This document shows, piece by piece, positions 10,057 to 19,750 of a stretch of DNA of 64,000 nucleotides. The position numbers were made by a program, and so were the translations under genes. Below the pieces are notes generated by a model. It did not search any database and was not told the DNA's origin. It worked only from the letters and a program-made list of their open reading frames with translations. Location: the NCBI GenBank assembly GCA_016177875.1, contig JACOUL010000033.1, positions 124,001-188,000 of the forward strand, read 5' to 3'. This stretch comes from Burkholderiales bacterium (GTDB lineage: Bacteria; Pseudomonadota; Gammaproteobacteria; Burkholderiales; Burkholderiaceae_D). Within the stretch, counting starts at the first letter, position 1. Every line of letters starts with the position of its first letter.

Positions 10057-12063
10057 TTAGTCGACAGACTGCGCCGCGCCGCCATCGAGCCGCTTGCCGG
10101 CATTGTAGTCCGCTGGGATGCTGCTCCCCAGTGGCGATAAGGCCATGCCCTCCAGCAGCTCGGTGAAGGCGGGCGCCGGCACCGGCCTGCTGTAATGAAA
10201 GCCTTGCGCCGCCAAGCAGCCATGGGCTTTGAGGAAGGCTGCTTGCTCGACATTGTCGACGCCTTCGGCGATGACCTTTAAGCGCAGGTTATGGGCCATG
10301 GAGATGATGGCCGTCACGATCGCGGCGTCATGCCCGTTTTTGCCGATGCGTGTGACGAAGGAACGGTCAATCTTGAGGGCATGAATCGGAAAGTGCTGCA
10401 GGTATGCCAGGCTGGAATATCCGGTGCCGAAATCGTCGATCGACAATTGGACGCCCATGCCGCTCAATTGCTGCAGGATCGCCATGTTGTCCTGGCTCGG
10501 CTGCATCAGCACGCTTTCCGTGATTTCCAGTTCGAGCGCGCCGGCCGGCAAACCCAGTTCATTCAGCACATTGCCCACCACATCGGCCAGGCCGGGCTGG
10601 AAGAACTGGCGGGCCGACAGGTTGACCGCGATGCGCATGTTCGGATGGCCTTCATCGCGCCAACGCTTTAACTGGGCACACGCTTGACGCAGCACCCATT
10701 CGCCGATCGGCAGGATCAGTCCGGTTTCTTCCGCGATCGAAATGAATTCGCCGCACGAGATCGGCGCGCTGCCCGGCAGATTCAGGCGCAACAGCGCTTC
10801 GGCCGAAAAAATTTTGCCGCTTTCCATGTCTACTTGCGGCTGGTAGTACACAGCGAATTCGTTCTGCGCGAGTGCCTGGCGCAGCTGGTTGGCAACACTC
10901 AAGCGCCGCTGCGCCGCTTCATTCAAGGCGCTGGTGAAGAACTGGTAATTGCCGCGTCCCTTTTGCTTGGCGTGGTACATGGCGGCGTCGGCGGCGCGCA
11001 TTAGGGTTTGCACATCGGTGCCGTCTTCCGGATACAGGCTGATGCCGACGCTGCTGCTGACATGCAGTTCGTGGCCCTCCACGGCGAAAGGCAGATCCAG
11101 TGCTTCCAGCACCTTGGTCGCCACCAGCGCGGCATCGCTGCTGTCGGCCAGCGCCGGCAAGCTGATGACGAATTCATCGCCGCCCAAGCGCGCCACGCTA
11201 TCGCCCTCGCGCAGGCATTGCTGCAGGCGTAGCGCTACATGCTGCAGCAGTCGATCGCCGATCTGGTGGCCGAGCGAATCATTGATGGTCTTGAAGTAAT
11301 CCAGATCGATGAACAGCAGCGCCACCATTTCATTCTGATGGCGGCGTGCCTGTGCTAAAGCCTGGTTGAGCCGGTCTTCCAGCAGCAAGCGATTGGGCAA
11401 GCCGGTGAGCGCATCATGGTGCGCCATGTAATGGATGCGGCCTTCGGCCAGCTTGCGCTCGGTGATTTCCGCGCGCAAGCTGGCATTGGTTTGCGCCAGC
11501 TCGGCGGTGCGGCTTGCCACCCGTTCTTCCAACACATCATTGGCGTGCTGCAGCGCGGTTTCCGCCTTTTGGCGCATGGTGATTTCCTGCTGCAGCAAAT
11601 CGTTTTGCTCGGCCAGGCTTTTGCGGGCGGCGCACAAGGCAAGATGGGTGTTGACGCGCGCCAACACTTCTTCGATTTGAAAGGGTTTAGTGACGTAATC
11701 GACGCCGCCGGCGGCAAAGCCAATCAACTTGTCATGCGTTTCCGTCAGCGCCGTCATAAAAATCACCGGAATATCGCGCGTCTTGTCGGACGCTTTCAAG
11801 CGGCGGCAGGTTTCAAAGCCGTCGATTCCCGGCATCATCACATCGAGCAGGATCAGGTCGGGGTGGATAAATTCGGCGCGCTGGATGCCTTCTTCGCCAT
11901 CCTGGGCGACCGCCACGCGGAATCCATGGTCTTCGAAATGCTCGACCACGATCCCCAGATTGGCGGGCGTGTCGTCCACCATCAGAATCAAGGGAGCGCG
12001 GAAAGGCGGTGCCATCGTGGAGAGGGCAGTCGGTTTGCTATCAGGCACGAATGGATTCGACAT
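10057..12063 (-). CDS. Response regulator with GGDEF and EAL domains (cyclic-di-GMP turnover)
   Basis: The receiver domain is N-terminal (MVDDTPAN, phospho-Asp in LILLDVMMPG). A coiled-coil linker leads to a diguanylate cyclase domain with an intact GGDEF signature (ARLGGDEFVIS) and a C-terminal EAL phosphodiesterase domain (AEALLRL, later DDFGTGYSS). It therefore probably makes and/or degrades c-di-GMP under control of a partner kinase, most simply one of the adjacent hybrid kinases. I chose the ATG at 12063 (MSNPFVPDS); an in-frame upstream start at 12117 would give 686 aa. The gene ends 26 bp before the binding-protein start, so it may be the first gene of the same transcript. Confidence 0.92.
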   Translation of the reverse strand: MSNPFVPDSKPTALSTMAPPFRAPLILMVDDTPANLGIVVEHFEDHGFRVAVAQDGEEGIQRAEFIHPDLILLDVMMPGIDGFETCRRLKASDKTRDIPVIFMTALTETHDKLIGFAAGGVDYVTKPFQIEEVLARVNTHLALCAARKSLAEQNDLLQQEITMRQKAETALQHANDVLEERVASRTAELAQTNASLRAEITERKLAEGRIHYMAHHDALTGLPNRLLLEDRLNQALAQARRHQNEMVALLFIDLDYFKTINDSLGHQIGDRLLQHVALRLQQCLREGDSVARLGGDEFVISLPALADSSDAALVATKVLEALDLPFAVEGHELHVSSSVGISLYPEDGTDVQTLMRAADAAMYHAKQKGRGNYQFFTSALNEAAQRRLSVANQLRQALAQNEFAVYYQPQVDMESGKIFSAEALLRLNLPGSAPISCGEFISIAEETGLILPIGEWVLRQACAQLKRWRDEGHPNMRIAVNLSARQFFQPGLADVVGNVLNELGLPAGALELEITESVLMQPSQDNMAILQQLSGMGVQLSIDDFGTGYSSLAYLQHFPIHALKIDRSFVTRIGKNGHDAAIVTAIISMAHNLRLKVIAEGVDNVEQAAFLKAHGCLAAQGFHYSRPVPAPAFTELLEGMALSPLGSSIPADYNAGKRLDGGAAQSVD

Positions 12064-12117
12064 CAAGAGATCAACTGGTGAATGATGGGTACCCTGCTCC
12101 AAATTGGAGCATTGCAT

Positions 12118-12504
12118 AAAATATGACAGTACAAATTTGACAACGTTCTATCCTCGCGCGCACCACATTGACCAATTTGATTCACTTATAAGCCTTATTT
12201 GTAACCGCTAAGGTCGTTCGGAAATACCATCTATGGGCAAAGCTGCACGCAAAATTTCCGGGCATGAAAGAAGGGAAGTCTTCTGTTGATTTGGTAAAGC
12301 AAGACTTTTGCCTAGGCCCGCTATTTTTCGCGAGCCTTGCATCTGAAATCACGTATCCAGTTCTTCCTTGTTCTATACCTATCAACAAAGATAATGGATC
12401 GGATAATGCTGAAGCGTGGCTGACGCGGTTAAACATTGTAACTAAAAGAGGCTTAGAACGTTGTTAATTTTATATGGTCATATTTCGCGAGGTTTTGACT
12501 TCGC
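12118..12504. other. Divergent intergenic region
   Basis: About 390 bp between the divergently transcribed GGDEF/EAL regulator and the CHASE hybrid kinase. It is clearly more AT-rich than the flanking coding DNA and presumably holds both promoters. A minus-strand ORF of 84 codons (12182-12436) has no recognisable domain and no convincing ribosome-binding site, so I do not call it a gene. I see no terminator or repeat. Confidence 0.5.
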
Positions 12505-12552
12505 TTGTTTCAAAAAGCAAGCCAAGAAGGATCCCTGCAAAGCAATGCCGAC

Positions 12553-15531
12553 ATGCCGCTTGCCATGAAGCAAAAAATCTTAAAGACCTTTGCCCGCAAT
12601 GACGTTCTCATTCCTTTGCTGATCTTTACGATAGGCGTCGCCACCTCACTGCTGCTTTCCGTCGAATTCAGAAGAAATATCGAGCATGGCGCCTTGCTGC
12701 AGTTCGAACGCAATGCCAGCGATACCCAGCATGTGATCGAGGCGCGGTTCGCTGCTTACACTAACGCAATCCGTGGATTGCGTGCCCTGTTCGAGGCGCA
12801 AGACGCGGTGAGCCGCGTGCAATTTCATGATTACGTTACCTCGCTTGACCTCAAGCGCCGCTATCCGGGGTTCGAAGTGTTGAACTACGCGGTTCAATTG
12901 GATGGCAAGGACAAGGAGCGGTTTGAAGAATCGGTGCGTCGCGACACCAGCCTGAATCCGTCAGGCTACCCCGAGTTTGCCATCCAACCGCCTGGAACCC
13001 GGCCCGAATATCACGTCTTGACTTACCTGGAGCCGATGGTGGAATCGAGCCTGGGGCGGGATATTTTTTCCACCTCGGCTGCCACGGCCGCGATAACGCG
13101 CTGGGCACGCGACACGGGGGAAGTGGCGATGTCGGGCCGCCCGGTTCCGGGATTGCAGGACCGGATTATCGGACTGGCGGTACGCTTGCCGGTCTATCGG
13201 CGCGGCATGCCGCTTTCGAACGTCGAGCAGCGTCGCGCCGCCTTTATCGGTTCGGTGGGAGCGGGCTTTAATATCGTCACATTGATGCACGAGGTATTGC
13301 CTCGGGACGTGGCGTCTTACCTGCGGTTTGCATTGATCGATGCCGGTCATATCGATCCCGAGCATGTCGGCATCGCGGCGCCCGGTGCCGGCTTGATATT
13401 CGATAGCCGGGGAGCGACGGCGCCTTCTCCTATCCAGGAAAAGAGTGAGCCCGGCCAATTTTTTGCCACCGTATTGCCGATGACGGTAGGCGGCAGAAAA
13501 TGGGATATTCATTTCAGTGCGCCCAAGACGGCTTACATCAGCGGCACCCAGGCGTTAGCGCCGCGCATGGTATTGGCCGGCGGCATACTGTCGGTCCTGT
13601 TGTTGGGCGGGCTGGTGCATGCCTTGATGTCCTCGCGTCGCCGTGCCGTCGGGCTTGCCCATGCCATGACCCGCGATCTGCGCGAAAGCAAACAGCTGCT
13701 GCAAGCGATCATCGACAACTCGGCCGCGGTGATTTTCGTCAAGGATCTGGAAGGGCGCTACCTCTTGGTCAACCGCCACCTGGAAGAAGTGTTCCACAGG
13801 GAGCATGATTCCATGGTCGGCTTGAATACCTATGACTTGGTGCCGCCGGAGTATGCGGCCGCTTTGCGTGCGTTCGATCAAGAAGTTATCCAAGCCGGTC
13901 GCGCATTGGAGGCGGAAGAAATCGTACCGCAAGATGACGGCGTACATACCTATCTCTCGATCAAGGCGCCGCTGTTTGACGAGGCAGGCAAACCCTACGC
14001 CATTTGCGCCGTCGCCACCGACATTACCGACCGCAAGCGGGCTGAAGAAGAATTGAAGCGCCATCGCGATCATTTGGAAGACCTGGTCAAGGAGCGCACC
14101 GCCGAATTGACCGAGGCCAAGGACAAAGCCGAAGTCGCCAATCAAGCGAAAAGCACCTTCCTGGCCAGCATGAGTCACGAACTGCGCACGCCTTTGAATG
14201 CCATTCTCGGCTATGCCCAGATCCTCAAACGGAACAAGGAATTGGATGATCGCCAAACAACGGGCTTGAACACTATCCAGCAAAGCGGCGAGCATTTACT
14301 GACGCTGATTAACGACATCCTCGACTTGGCCAAGATCGAAGCCGGCAAGCTGGAACTCTATCCCGATGCCGTCAATCCGCAGGCTTTTTTGCGCGTCATT
14401 GCCGACATCATTCGCGTTAAGGCGGAGCAGAAAAGCCTGTTGTTCCTGTATGAAGTCGACCCGGATACGCCGCGTGCCGTGTCTGCCGATGAAAAACGCT
14501 TGCGCCAGATTTTGTTGAACCTGCTCGGCAATGCCGTGAAATTCACCGACCGCGGCCAAGTGGCCTTGCGCGTGCGCTGCGTATCCGGTTGCGCCGGCGC
14601 CAATTCGATCGCGAGGCTGCGCTTCGATATCGAAGACACCGGGGTCGGCATGACGCCGGCGCAGTTGACACAGATTTTCCGACCCTTCGAGCAAGTGGGG
14701 GCCATCGAGCGCCGCGCCGGCGGCACCGGGCTCGGCTTGGCGGTCAGCCGCCAGCTGGTGCGCCTGATGGGTAGCGACATTCAAGTGGAAAGCCAGCCCG
14801 GCCGAGGCAGCCGGTTTTGGTTCGAATTGTCCGTGCCGGTGGCAGCAGAAATGGCAGCTATGCCTGCCGAGCGCGCGGTGACTGGTTATCAGGGGCCACG
14901 CAAAAAAATACTCATCGTCGACGACGTGGTCGCCAATCGCGCCATGCTGGTCGACTTGCTGAGCGAGTTGGGCTTCGATACCGCCGAGGCTGTTAACGGC
15001 CAGGATGCCCTGGATCGCATTGCGCAGCTGCAGCCGGATCTGATTGTGATGGACATGGTCATGCCGGTGATGAACGGCCTGGAAGCGACACACCGCGTTC
15101 GGCAATTACCGCAATGGCGGGACGTCCCCATCATCGCCGTTTCCGCCAGCGCCAGCCAGGAAGACCAAGCTGCCAGCCTGGCGGCCGGCGTCAATGTCTT
15201 TCTTGCCAAGCCGATCATCCAGCTAAGTCTATTAAAGCAAATCGGCGCGCTGTTGAGCCTGGACTGGCAGTACGAGCAGTCCGAAGCCGACGCGCAGGAC
15301 GCGATCGAGGCTGTGCTGGTGGCGCCGCCGCGGCAGGAGTTGGAATCCTTGTACCAGTTGGCATTGCTGGGCAACATGCGCGCCATCCGCGAATGGGCCG
15401 CCCAGCTTGCCGCGCGCGATGCGCGCTACGGCCCGTTTGCCGGTAGCTTGCTTGACCTGGCGTCGCGCTACCAGTCCAAAGAGATTGTAAAACTAGTGGG
15501 GAAGCACATGAATCCGGACGCGAAAGCGTAG
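12553..15531 (+). CDS. CHASE-PAS hybrid sensor histidine kinase
   Basis: Membrane kinase with an N-terminal transmembrane helix, an extracytoplasmic CHASE-type domain (pattern RYPGFEVLNYA, later the PEFAIQPPG region), and a second transmembrane helix near residue 350. One PAS domain (IIDNSAAVIFVKDLEGRY), HisKA with His at about residue 542, HATPase_c with DTGVGM and GTGLGL, and a receiver with Asp near residue 834 follow. Start choice is uncertain: an upstream TTG at 12505 is in frame, with ATGs at 12553 and 12565. The PAS, HisKA and receiver parts are close paralogues of those in the minus-strand kinases across the intergenic region. It is followed after about 85 bp by another kinase on the same strand. 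Confidence 0.9.
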   Translation: MPLAMKQKILKTFARNDVLIPLLIFTIGVATSLLLSVEFRRNIEHGALLQFERNASDTQHVIEARFAAYTNAIRGLRALFEAQDAVSRVQFHDYVTSLDLKRRYPGFEVLNYAVQLDGKDKERFEESVRRDTSLNPSGYPEFAIQPPGTRPEYHVLTYLEPMVESSLGRDIFSTSAATAAITRWARDTGEVAMSGRPVPGLQDRIIGLAVRLPVYRRGMPLSNVEQRRAAFIGSVGAGFNIVTLMHEVLPRDVASYLRFALIDAGHIDPEHVGIAAPGAGLIFDSRGATAPSPIQEKSEPGQFFATVLPMTVGGRKWDIHFSAPKTAYISGTQALAPRMVLAGGILSVLLLGGLVHALMSSRRRAVGLAHAMTRDLRESKQLLQAIIDNSAAVIFVKDLEGRYLLVNRHLEEVFHREHDSMVGLNTYDLVPPEYAAALRAFDQEVIQAGRALEAEEIVPQDDGVHTYLSIKAPLFDEAGKPYAICAVATDITDRKRAEEELKRHRDHLEDLVKERTAELTEAKDKAEVANQAKSTFLASMSHELRTPLNAILGYAQILKRNKELDDRQTTGLNTIQQSGEHLLTLINDILDLAKIEAGKLELYPDAVNPQAFLRVIADIIRVKAEQKSLLFLYEVDPDTPRAVSADEKRLRQILLNLLGNAVKFTDRGQVALRVRCVSGCAGANSIARLRFDIEDTGVGMTPAQLTQIFRPFEQVGAIERRAGGTGLGLAVSRQLVRLMGSDIQVESQPGRGSRFWFELSVPVAAEMAAMPAERAVTGYQGPRKKILIVDDVVANRAMLVDLLSELGFDTAEAVNGQDALDRIAQLQPDLIVMDMVMPVMNGLEATHRVRQLPQWRDVPIIAVSASASQEDQAASLAAGVNVFLAKPIIQLSLLKQIGALLSLDWQYEQSEADAQDAIEAVLVAPPRQELESLYQLALLGNMRAIREWAAQLAARDARYGPFAGSLLDLASRYQSKEIVKLVGKHMNPDAKA

Positions 15532-15615
15532 CGGATACCTATAGCGGGCACACAATGTGCACAAGCGGATATTGGATATGTGCAACGGATAAGGACGCTA
15601 AGCGTGCGAATTGAA

Positions 15616-18138
15616 ATGCATCCCGTATTGGTGGAGCGTAATGCAGGAGGCGTGCGTGACCAGCGCTCCCTTCCCACCATCCGCACCATGCTTGCGCTGG
15701 TGGTGTTGACTTGCGTGATTCCGGCAGTCGTGGGATTCGCATTGCTGGTCAATCATTTTTACGAGCGCGAACGCACCCAATTCAAGCGCGATGCCCTGTT
15801 GACCGCGCGCGCCTTGGTGAGTGCGGTAGACCGGGATCTTGACAGCGGCAAGATGGCAGCGCTTGCCTTGGCTGCCTCGCCCAGCCTCGCCATCGATGAT
15901 TTCGCCGCCTTTCATGCTCAGGCCACCAGCCTATTGAGCGATGAATTCCCTGGAACGAATTTTTTGATCATGGACCGAAGCGGCAAGCAACTGGCCAACA
16001 CGATTCGCCCCTTCGGCGAGCCTTTGCCCCAGCTTCCCGATTCGCCGCAAACCCGCCAGGTCTTCGAGACCGGCAAGCCGGTTATTCTCGATGTCTTTAT
16101 CGGCGGCGTATTGCGTCTTCCCAAGGTCGCGATCGACGTGCCGGTCTGGCGCGATGGCAAGGTGGTCTACGTGCTGGGGGTGGGCTTTTCGTCTGAGCGC
16201 CTTGGCAAAATTCTGACCGAGCAGCGGTTGCCGCCGAATCGTATCGTCGCCATATTCGACAAGCAGGGGATGATCGTCGCCCGTACCCACGAGCCGAAAA
16301 AATTCGTCGGCCAAAAGGGCGTGCCCCAGTTGCTTGAGCGTATGCGGGCAACGCATGAGGGCGAAGTGGAAACGAGTACGCTGGAAGGCATTCCCACCTA
16401 CGCCGTTTTCAGCCGCTCGTCGCTCACGGGCTGGAGCGTTGCCATCGGTATTCCGAAGCGAGCCTTGCTGGCCGAGTTGCTGCATTCTGTCGCCTGGATC
16501 AGCTTGCTGGTGATCGCCTTGCTGTGCACCGGGTTTGCATTGGCCTGGCATCTTGGAGGAAAAATCAGCCGCTCGGTCAAGGCACTGGCGGCACCCCCCG
16601 GGCCGGGCGCTGTTGAGCTGGCGCCAGGTTTTTTGAGGAGCTTCAAGGAAGCCGATGAGGTGGCAGAAGAATTAAAACGTTTCCGTCACCATTTGGAGGA
16701 ACTGGTCGCCAGCCGTACCGCCGAATTGAGCGTGACCAAGGATAAAGCCGAAATGGCGAATCAAGCCAAGAGTGCATTCCTGGCCAGCATGAGCCACGAA
16801 TTGCGCACGCCTTTAAACGCCATCCTCGGCTATGCGCAAATCTTGAAGCGGGAAAAGGTCCTGAATGAGCGCCAGGCGGTTGGGCTGCGCACCATTCAGC
16901 AAAGCGGCGAACATTTGCTCACGCTGATTAACGACATCCTGGATCTGGCCAAGATCGAAGCCGGCAAGTTGGAGCTCAATCCGAGCGCCTTCAACCTGCC
17001 GGTATTCTTGCGCGTCATCTGCGACATCATCCGCGTCAAGGCCGAGCAAAAGAGCCTGTTGTTCCTGTATGAAATCGGGGCGAATACCCCGCGCGCCGTA
17101 CATGGCGATGAAAAGCGCCTGCGCCAGATTCTGCTGAACCTGTTGGGTAATGCGGTGAAGTTCACCGACCGCGGCCAGGTTGCCCTGCGGGTGCGCTGCC
17201 TGTCGAATTGCGATGCGATGGCGCGGCTGCGTTTCGATATCGAAGACACCGGCATCGGCATGACCCCGGAACAATTGAGCCAGATCTTTTGCCCCTTCGA
17301 GCAAGTGGGCGACATCGACCACCGCACCGGCGGCACCGGGCTCGGCCTGGCGATCAGCCGCCAGCTGGTGCGTCTGATGGATAGCGACATTCAGGTGGAA
17401 AGCCAGCCCGGACAAGGTAGCCGGTTCTGGTTTGAATTGGCCATGCCGGTGACAGCGGAAGTGACGGTCATGCCAGCCAACCGTACGGTGATCTGCTACC
17501 AAGGCGCGCGCAAAAAGATACTCATCGTTGATGATGTCGTCGCCAATCGCGCTATGCTGGTCGATTTGCTGAGCGGTTTGGGTTTCGACACCGCCGAGGC
17601 GGCCAATGGCCAGGATGCGCTGGATCGCATTGCGCAGCTGCAGCCGGATCTGATCGTGATGGACATGGTCATGCCGGTGATGAACGGTTTGGATGCGACG
17701 CACTGCTTGCGCCAGTTGCCGCAGTGGCGGAGCGTCCCCATCATCGCCGTCTCCGCCAGCGCTAGCCAGGAAGACCAAGCTGCCAGCTTGGCTGCCGGTG
17801 CCAATGCCTTCATCGCCAAGCCGATCGACCAGCCGGCACTATTAATGCAAATCGGCGCTCTGCTGGGATTGGATTGGGTCGATGGACAGTCGCAGGAGCC
17901 GGATATCTCCGAAGTGCAGAGCGCACAGCCTTTGGTTGTTCCGCCAAAAGAGCAATTGGAAGCCTTGCACATGCTCGCGTTGGCCGGCAACATGCAAGAT
18001 ATTCGTGCTTGGGCGAACCGCTTGAGAACGCTCGATGAACAGTACCACCCGCTTGCCGACAAATTGCTCGCACTAGCTAGAGCCTACCAGCCGAAGGCGA
18101 TTCTGCGCCTGGTTGAGGAAATCAGGAACAAGCAGTAA
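15616..18138 (+). CDS. Cache-domain hybrid sensor histidine kinase
   Basis: Hybrid kinase of about 840 aa. A first transmembrane helix (about residues 25-45) is followed by a double-Cache-like extracytoplasmic domain (FLIMDRSGKQLAN, later IVAIFDKQGMIVAR) and a second helix near residue 290. HisKA His is about residue 394 (SMSHELRTP), HATPase_c has DTGIGM and GTGLGL, and the receiver Asp is about residue 683 (VMDMVMP). A GTG at 15580 is an alternative start. Kinase and receiver domains are near-duplicates of the upstream kinase, showing tandem duplication with divergent sensors. It converges on the porin gene with only 3 bp between stop codons. Confidence 0.9.
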   Translation: MHPVLVERNAGGVRDQRSLPTIRTMLALVVLTCVIPAVVGFALLVNHFYERERTQFKRDALLTARALVSAVDRDLDSGKMAALALAASPSLAIDDFAAFHAQATSLLSDEFPGTNFLIMDRSGKQLANTIRPFGEPLPQLPDSPQTRQVFETGKPVILDVFIGGVLRLPKVAIDVPVWRDGKVVYVLGVGFSSERLGKILTEQRLPPNRIVAIFDKQGMIVARTHEPKKFVGQKGVPQLLERMRATHEGEVETSTLEGIPTYAVFSRSSLTGWSVAIGIPKRALLAELLHSVAWISLLVIALLCTGFALAWHLGGKISRSVKALAAPPGPGAVELAPGFLRSFKEADEVAEELKRFRHHLEELVASRTAELSVTKDKAEMANQAKSAFLASMSHELRTPLNAILGYAQILKREKVLNERQAVGLRTIQQSGEHLLTLINDILDLAKIEAGKLELNPSAFNLPVFLRVICDIIRVKAEQKSLLFLYEIGANTPRAVHGDEKRLRQILLNLLGNAVKFTDRGQVALRVRCLSNCDAMARLRFDIEDTGIGMTPEQLSQIFCPFEQVGDIDHRTGGTGLGLAISRQLVRLMDSDIQVESQPGQGSRFWFELAMPVTAEVTVMPANRTVICYQGARKKILIVDDVVANRAMLVDLLSGLGFDTAEAANGQDALDRIAQLQPDLIVMDMVMPVMNGLDATHCLRQLPQWRSVPIIAVSASASQEDQAASLAAGANAFIAKPIDQPALLMQIGALLGLDWVDGQSQEPDISEVQSAQPLVVPPKEQLEALHMLALAGNMQDIRAWANRLRTLDEQYHPLADKLLALARAYQPKAILRLVEEIRNKQ

Positions 18139-18141
18139 GCG

Positions 18142-19293
18142 CTAAAACGCGTGCTTGATGCCGAGTGCTGCGGTTCGTGCGGATTCGCCGGCGAGCAGAG
18201 CGGAGCCGGTCGCCGAAGTGCCGGACAAGAAGGGTGTGTAGGTGCCCGCGCCGTCGTTGGAGAGCTTGCCGTAAAACACACCGATGTTGGTGCGTTTGGA
18301 TAGCGCGTAGTTATAACCGATGACCCACATCTTGGCGCCGCTGTCGGCGGCAGTGGAAAAATCTCCGGCCCGGGTAAAGCTGGCCAGCAGGGTACGGGGT
18401 CCGATGGTGTAACTGATCGGCACTTCCCAGGCAGTGCGCGTGATATCGGTGCCGCCGATGCCGGCCACGCGCCCAACCCCCGCCAAGCTGGCGCGGTCAA
18501 GTTGCACGCCGATTTTCAAGCCGCCATGGAACGCATAGGAAGCCGATAGGCGTACTTGCCGCTGATCGGCGTTTGCCGGCGTAATCGTGGTGGGGCGGCC
18601 TTCGAATTGCGTTGTCCAATAAGCCAGGTTCAGAAAGTACGGTCCCTTGGCAAAATTGGCTTTCAAGTAGAGCTGATAACCATCGGCGTAATTGCTGCCG
18701 CCCGCGGCCGGCGCGATTCCTTCATTGCCGTTGCCGCCGCCGGTGCTGACGGCGATGCTGCCGAAGAAGCCGCTGCTTGATTTGGGCAACTGGTAAAGAA
18801 TCGAGTTATTCATTCGCGTCACGGACAAGGGCTGTCCGCCGACGAAGTTCAGCATGGTGGCGGTGGCATATAGGCTGGTCGGCATCGCCGGCATGGGGTT
18901 GCCGCCGTATTCCACGGGGATGCCTTCGATCGACATCAATTGGTGTTTGCCGAGCGTCACTTGCCCCCACGCCCCTTTCAAGCCGAGATAAGTATCGCCA
19001 TTGCTCAAACCATTGCCGATACCGCTCGTGGAAGACACGTCGGTATTCAAACGATTTTGAATGTAGAAAATGGCGGAATTGCCTCCGCCCAGATTTTCTT
19101 CGCCTTTCAGCCAAAAGCGCGACGTCAAGTCGTCGTCGATGCGATATTCCGTCGTTGTCGGGCGGGTCGAATTACCGACTGCATAGTTCTTAAAATTCGC
19201 CTGAATCACGCCGCCGATGGTGAGGGCGGTTTCCGCCTGCGCGTCGGCGGCAAACGTTGCTACAAGCATCAGCGCGTAAAGCGGCGTCTTCAT
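18142..19293 (-). CDS. Gram-negative outer-membrane porin
   Basis: A 383-aa porin of the beta-proteobacterial general-diffusion type. The chosen ATG at 19293 starts a typical signal peptide (MKTPLYALMLVATFAADAQA); an upstream in-frame start at 19320 would put extra residues in front of it. The mature protein starts ETALTIGGVIQA, has alternating beta-strand sequence with aromatic girdles throughout, and ends in the outer-membrane signature with terminal Phe (LGIKHAF) needed for BAM-dependent assembly. Length fits the family. It is transcribed toward the signalling region and away from the transposon, so the transposon's left end lies upstream of its promoter region. Confidence 0.93.
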   Translation of the reverse strand: MKTPLYALMLVATFAADAQAETALTIGGVIQANFKNYAVGNSTRPTTTEYRIDDDLTSRFWLKGEENLGGGNSAIFYIQNRLNTDVSSTSGIGNGLSNGDTYLGLKGAWGQVTLGKHQLMSIEGIPVEYGGNPMPAMPTSLYATATMLNFVGGQPLSVTRMNNSILYQLPKSSSGFFGSIAVSTGGGNGNEGIAPAAGGSNYADGYQLYLKANFAKGPYFLNLAYWTTQFEGRPTTITPANADQRQVRLSASYAFHGGLKIGVQLDRASLAGVGRVAGIGGTDITRTAWEVPISYTIGPRTLLASFTRAGDFSTAADSGAKMWVIGYNYALSKRTNIGVFYGKLSNDGAGTYTPFLSGTSATGSALLAGESARTAALGIKHAF

Positions 19294-19689
19294 TCCATTT
19301 TTTCCAGAGTTGGTTGGCAAGTCGCCGGTGGCCCAAAGTGCCGCTATGTCATTGCCGTTTTAGCCGGCATGCGATCACGCGGCTTTGCCGCGGCCCTTGA
19401 ACATAGTTTTATTGTTCCATGGAAGCGAAGTTCAATTCTTGCGGCAACGCAGGACTCGGAAGGCAAATGAGATCCCAGCCGGTCTTCCGCCAAGGAAAGG
19501 GTTAAGCCGCCGCATTCTTGAAGGGGGGTGGTGACGCCGTTTTTTGATGTTGGAGCGATCTTTCGCTGCAAGACTCGTCGGCTAATCCTCGTAGCCTTTC
19601 CATTCTTTACTCAGCGTGAGCACCATGTTGGGTTTCGTCTCGATATAACGGTACCTTCCCAGGGTAGGCTCTCAAACTTTACTGGCAAG
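19294..19689. other. Intergenic flank between porin start and transposon end
   Basis: About 395 bp holding the presumed porin promoter. A short GC hairpin (cgcggc-tttg-ccgcgg type, near 19378-19392) is visible but lacks a T-run, so it is not called a terminator. If the transposon were removed, this DNA would lie directly downstream of glmS. A short ORF at 19528-19740 crosses the transposon end and is not believable. Confidence 0.45.
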
Positions 19690-19723
19690 GATCATCTTCA
19701 AATGACTAAAGTTATGGATAATT
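19690..19723 (+). repeat. Transposon terminal inverted repeat, tnsA side
   Basis: 34 bp matching the inverted repeat at 60217-60250 in 29 positions. The inner part GTTATGGATAATT (19711-19723) is the shared putative TnsB-binding box. It lies 28 bp before the tnsA start, so TnsB binding here could repress tns transcription, as described for Tn7. A following AT-rich stretch (19724-19735) might contain further degenerate sites. Confidence 0.8.
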
Positions 19724-19750
19724 ATAACAATTATATGTAAGATATGCCTC

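Noticed and set aside
12182-12436. 84-codon minus-strand ORF in the divergent promoter region
   Set aside because: No recognisable domain, no good ribosome-binding site, AT-rich promoter-like DNA.
19378-19392. GC hairpin near the porin promoter as a terminator
   Set aside because: No T-run follows, and it is upstream, not downstream, of the porin gene.
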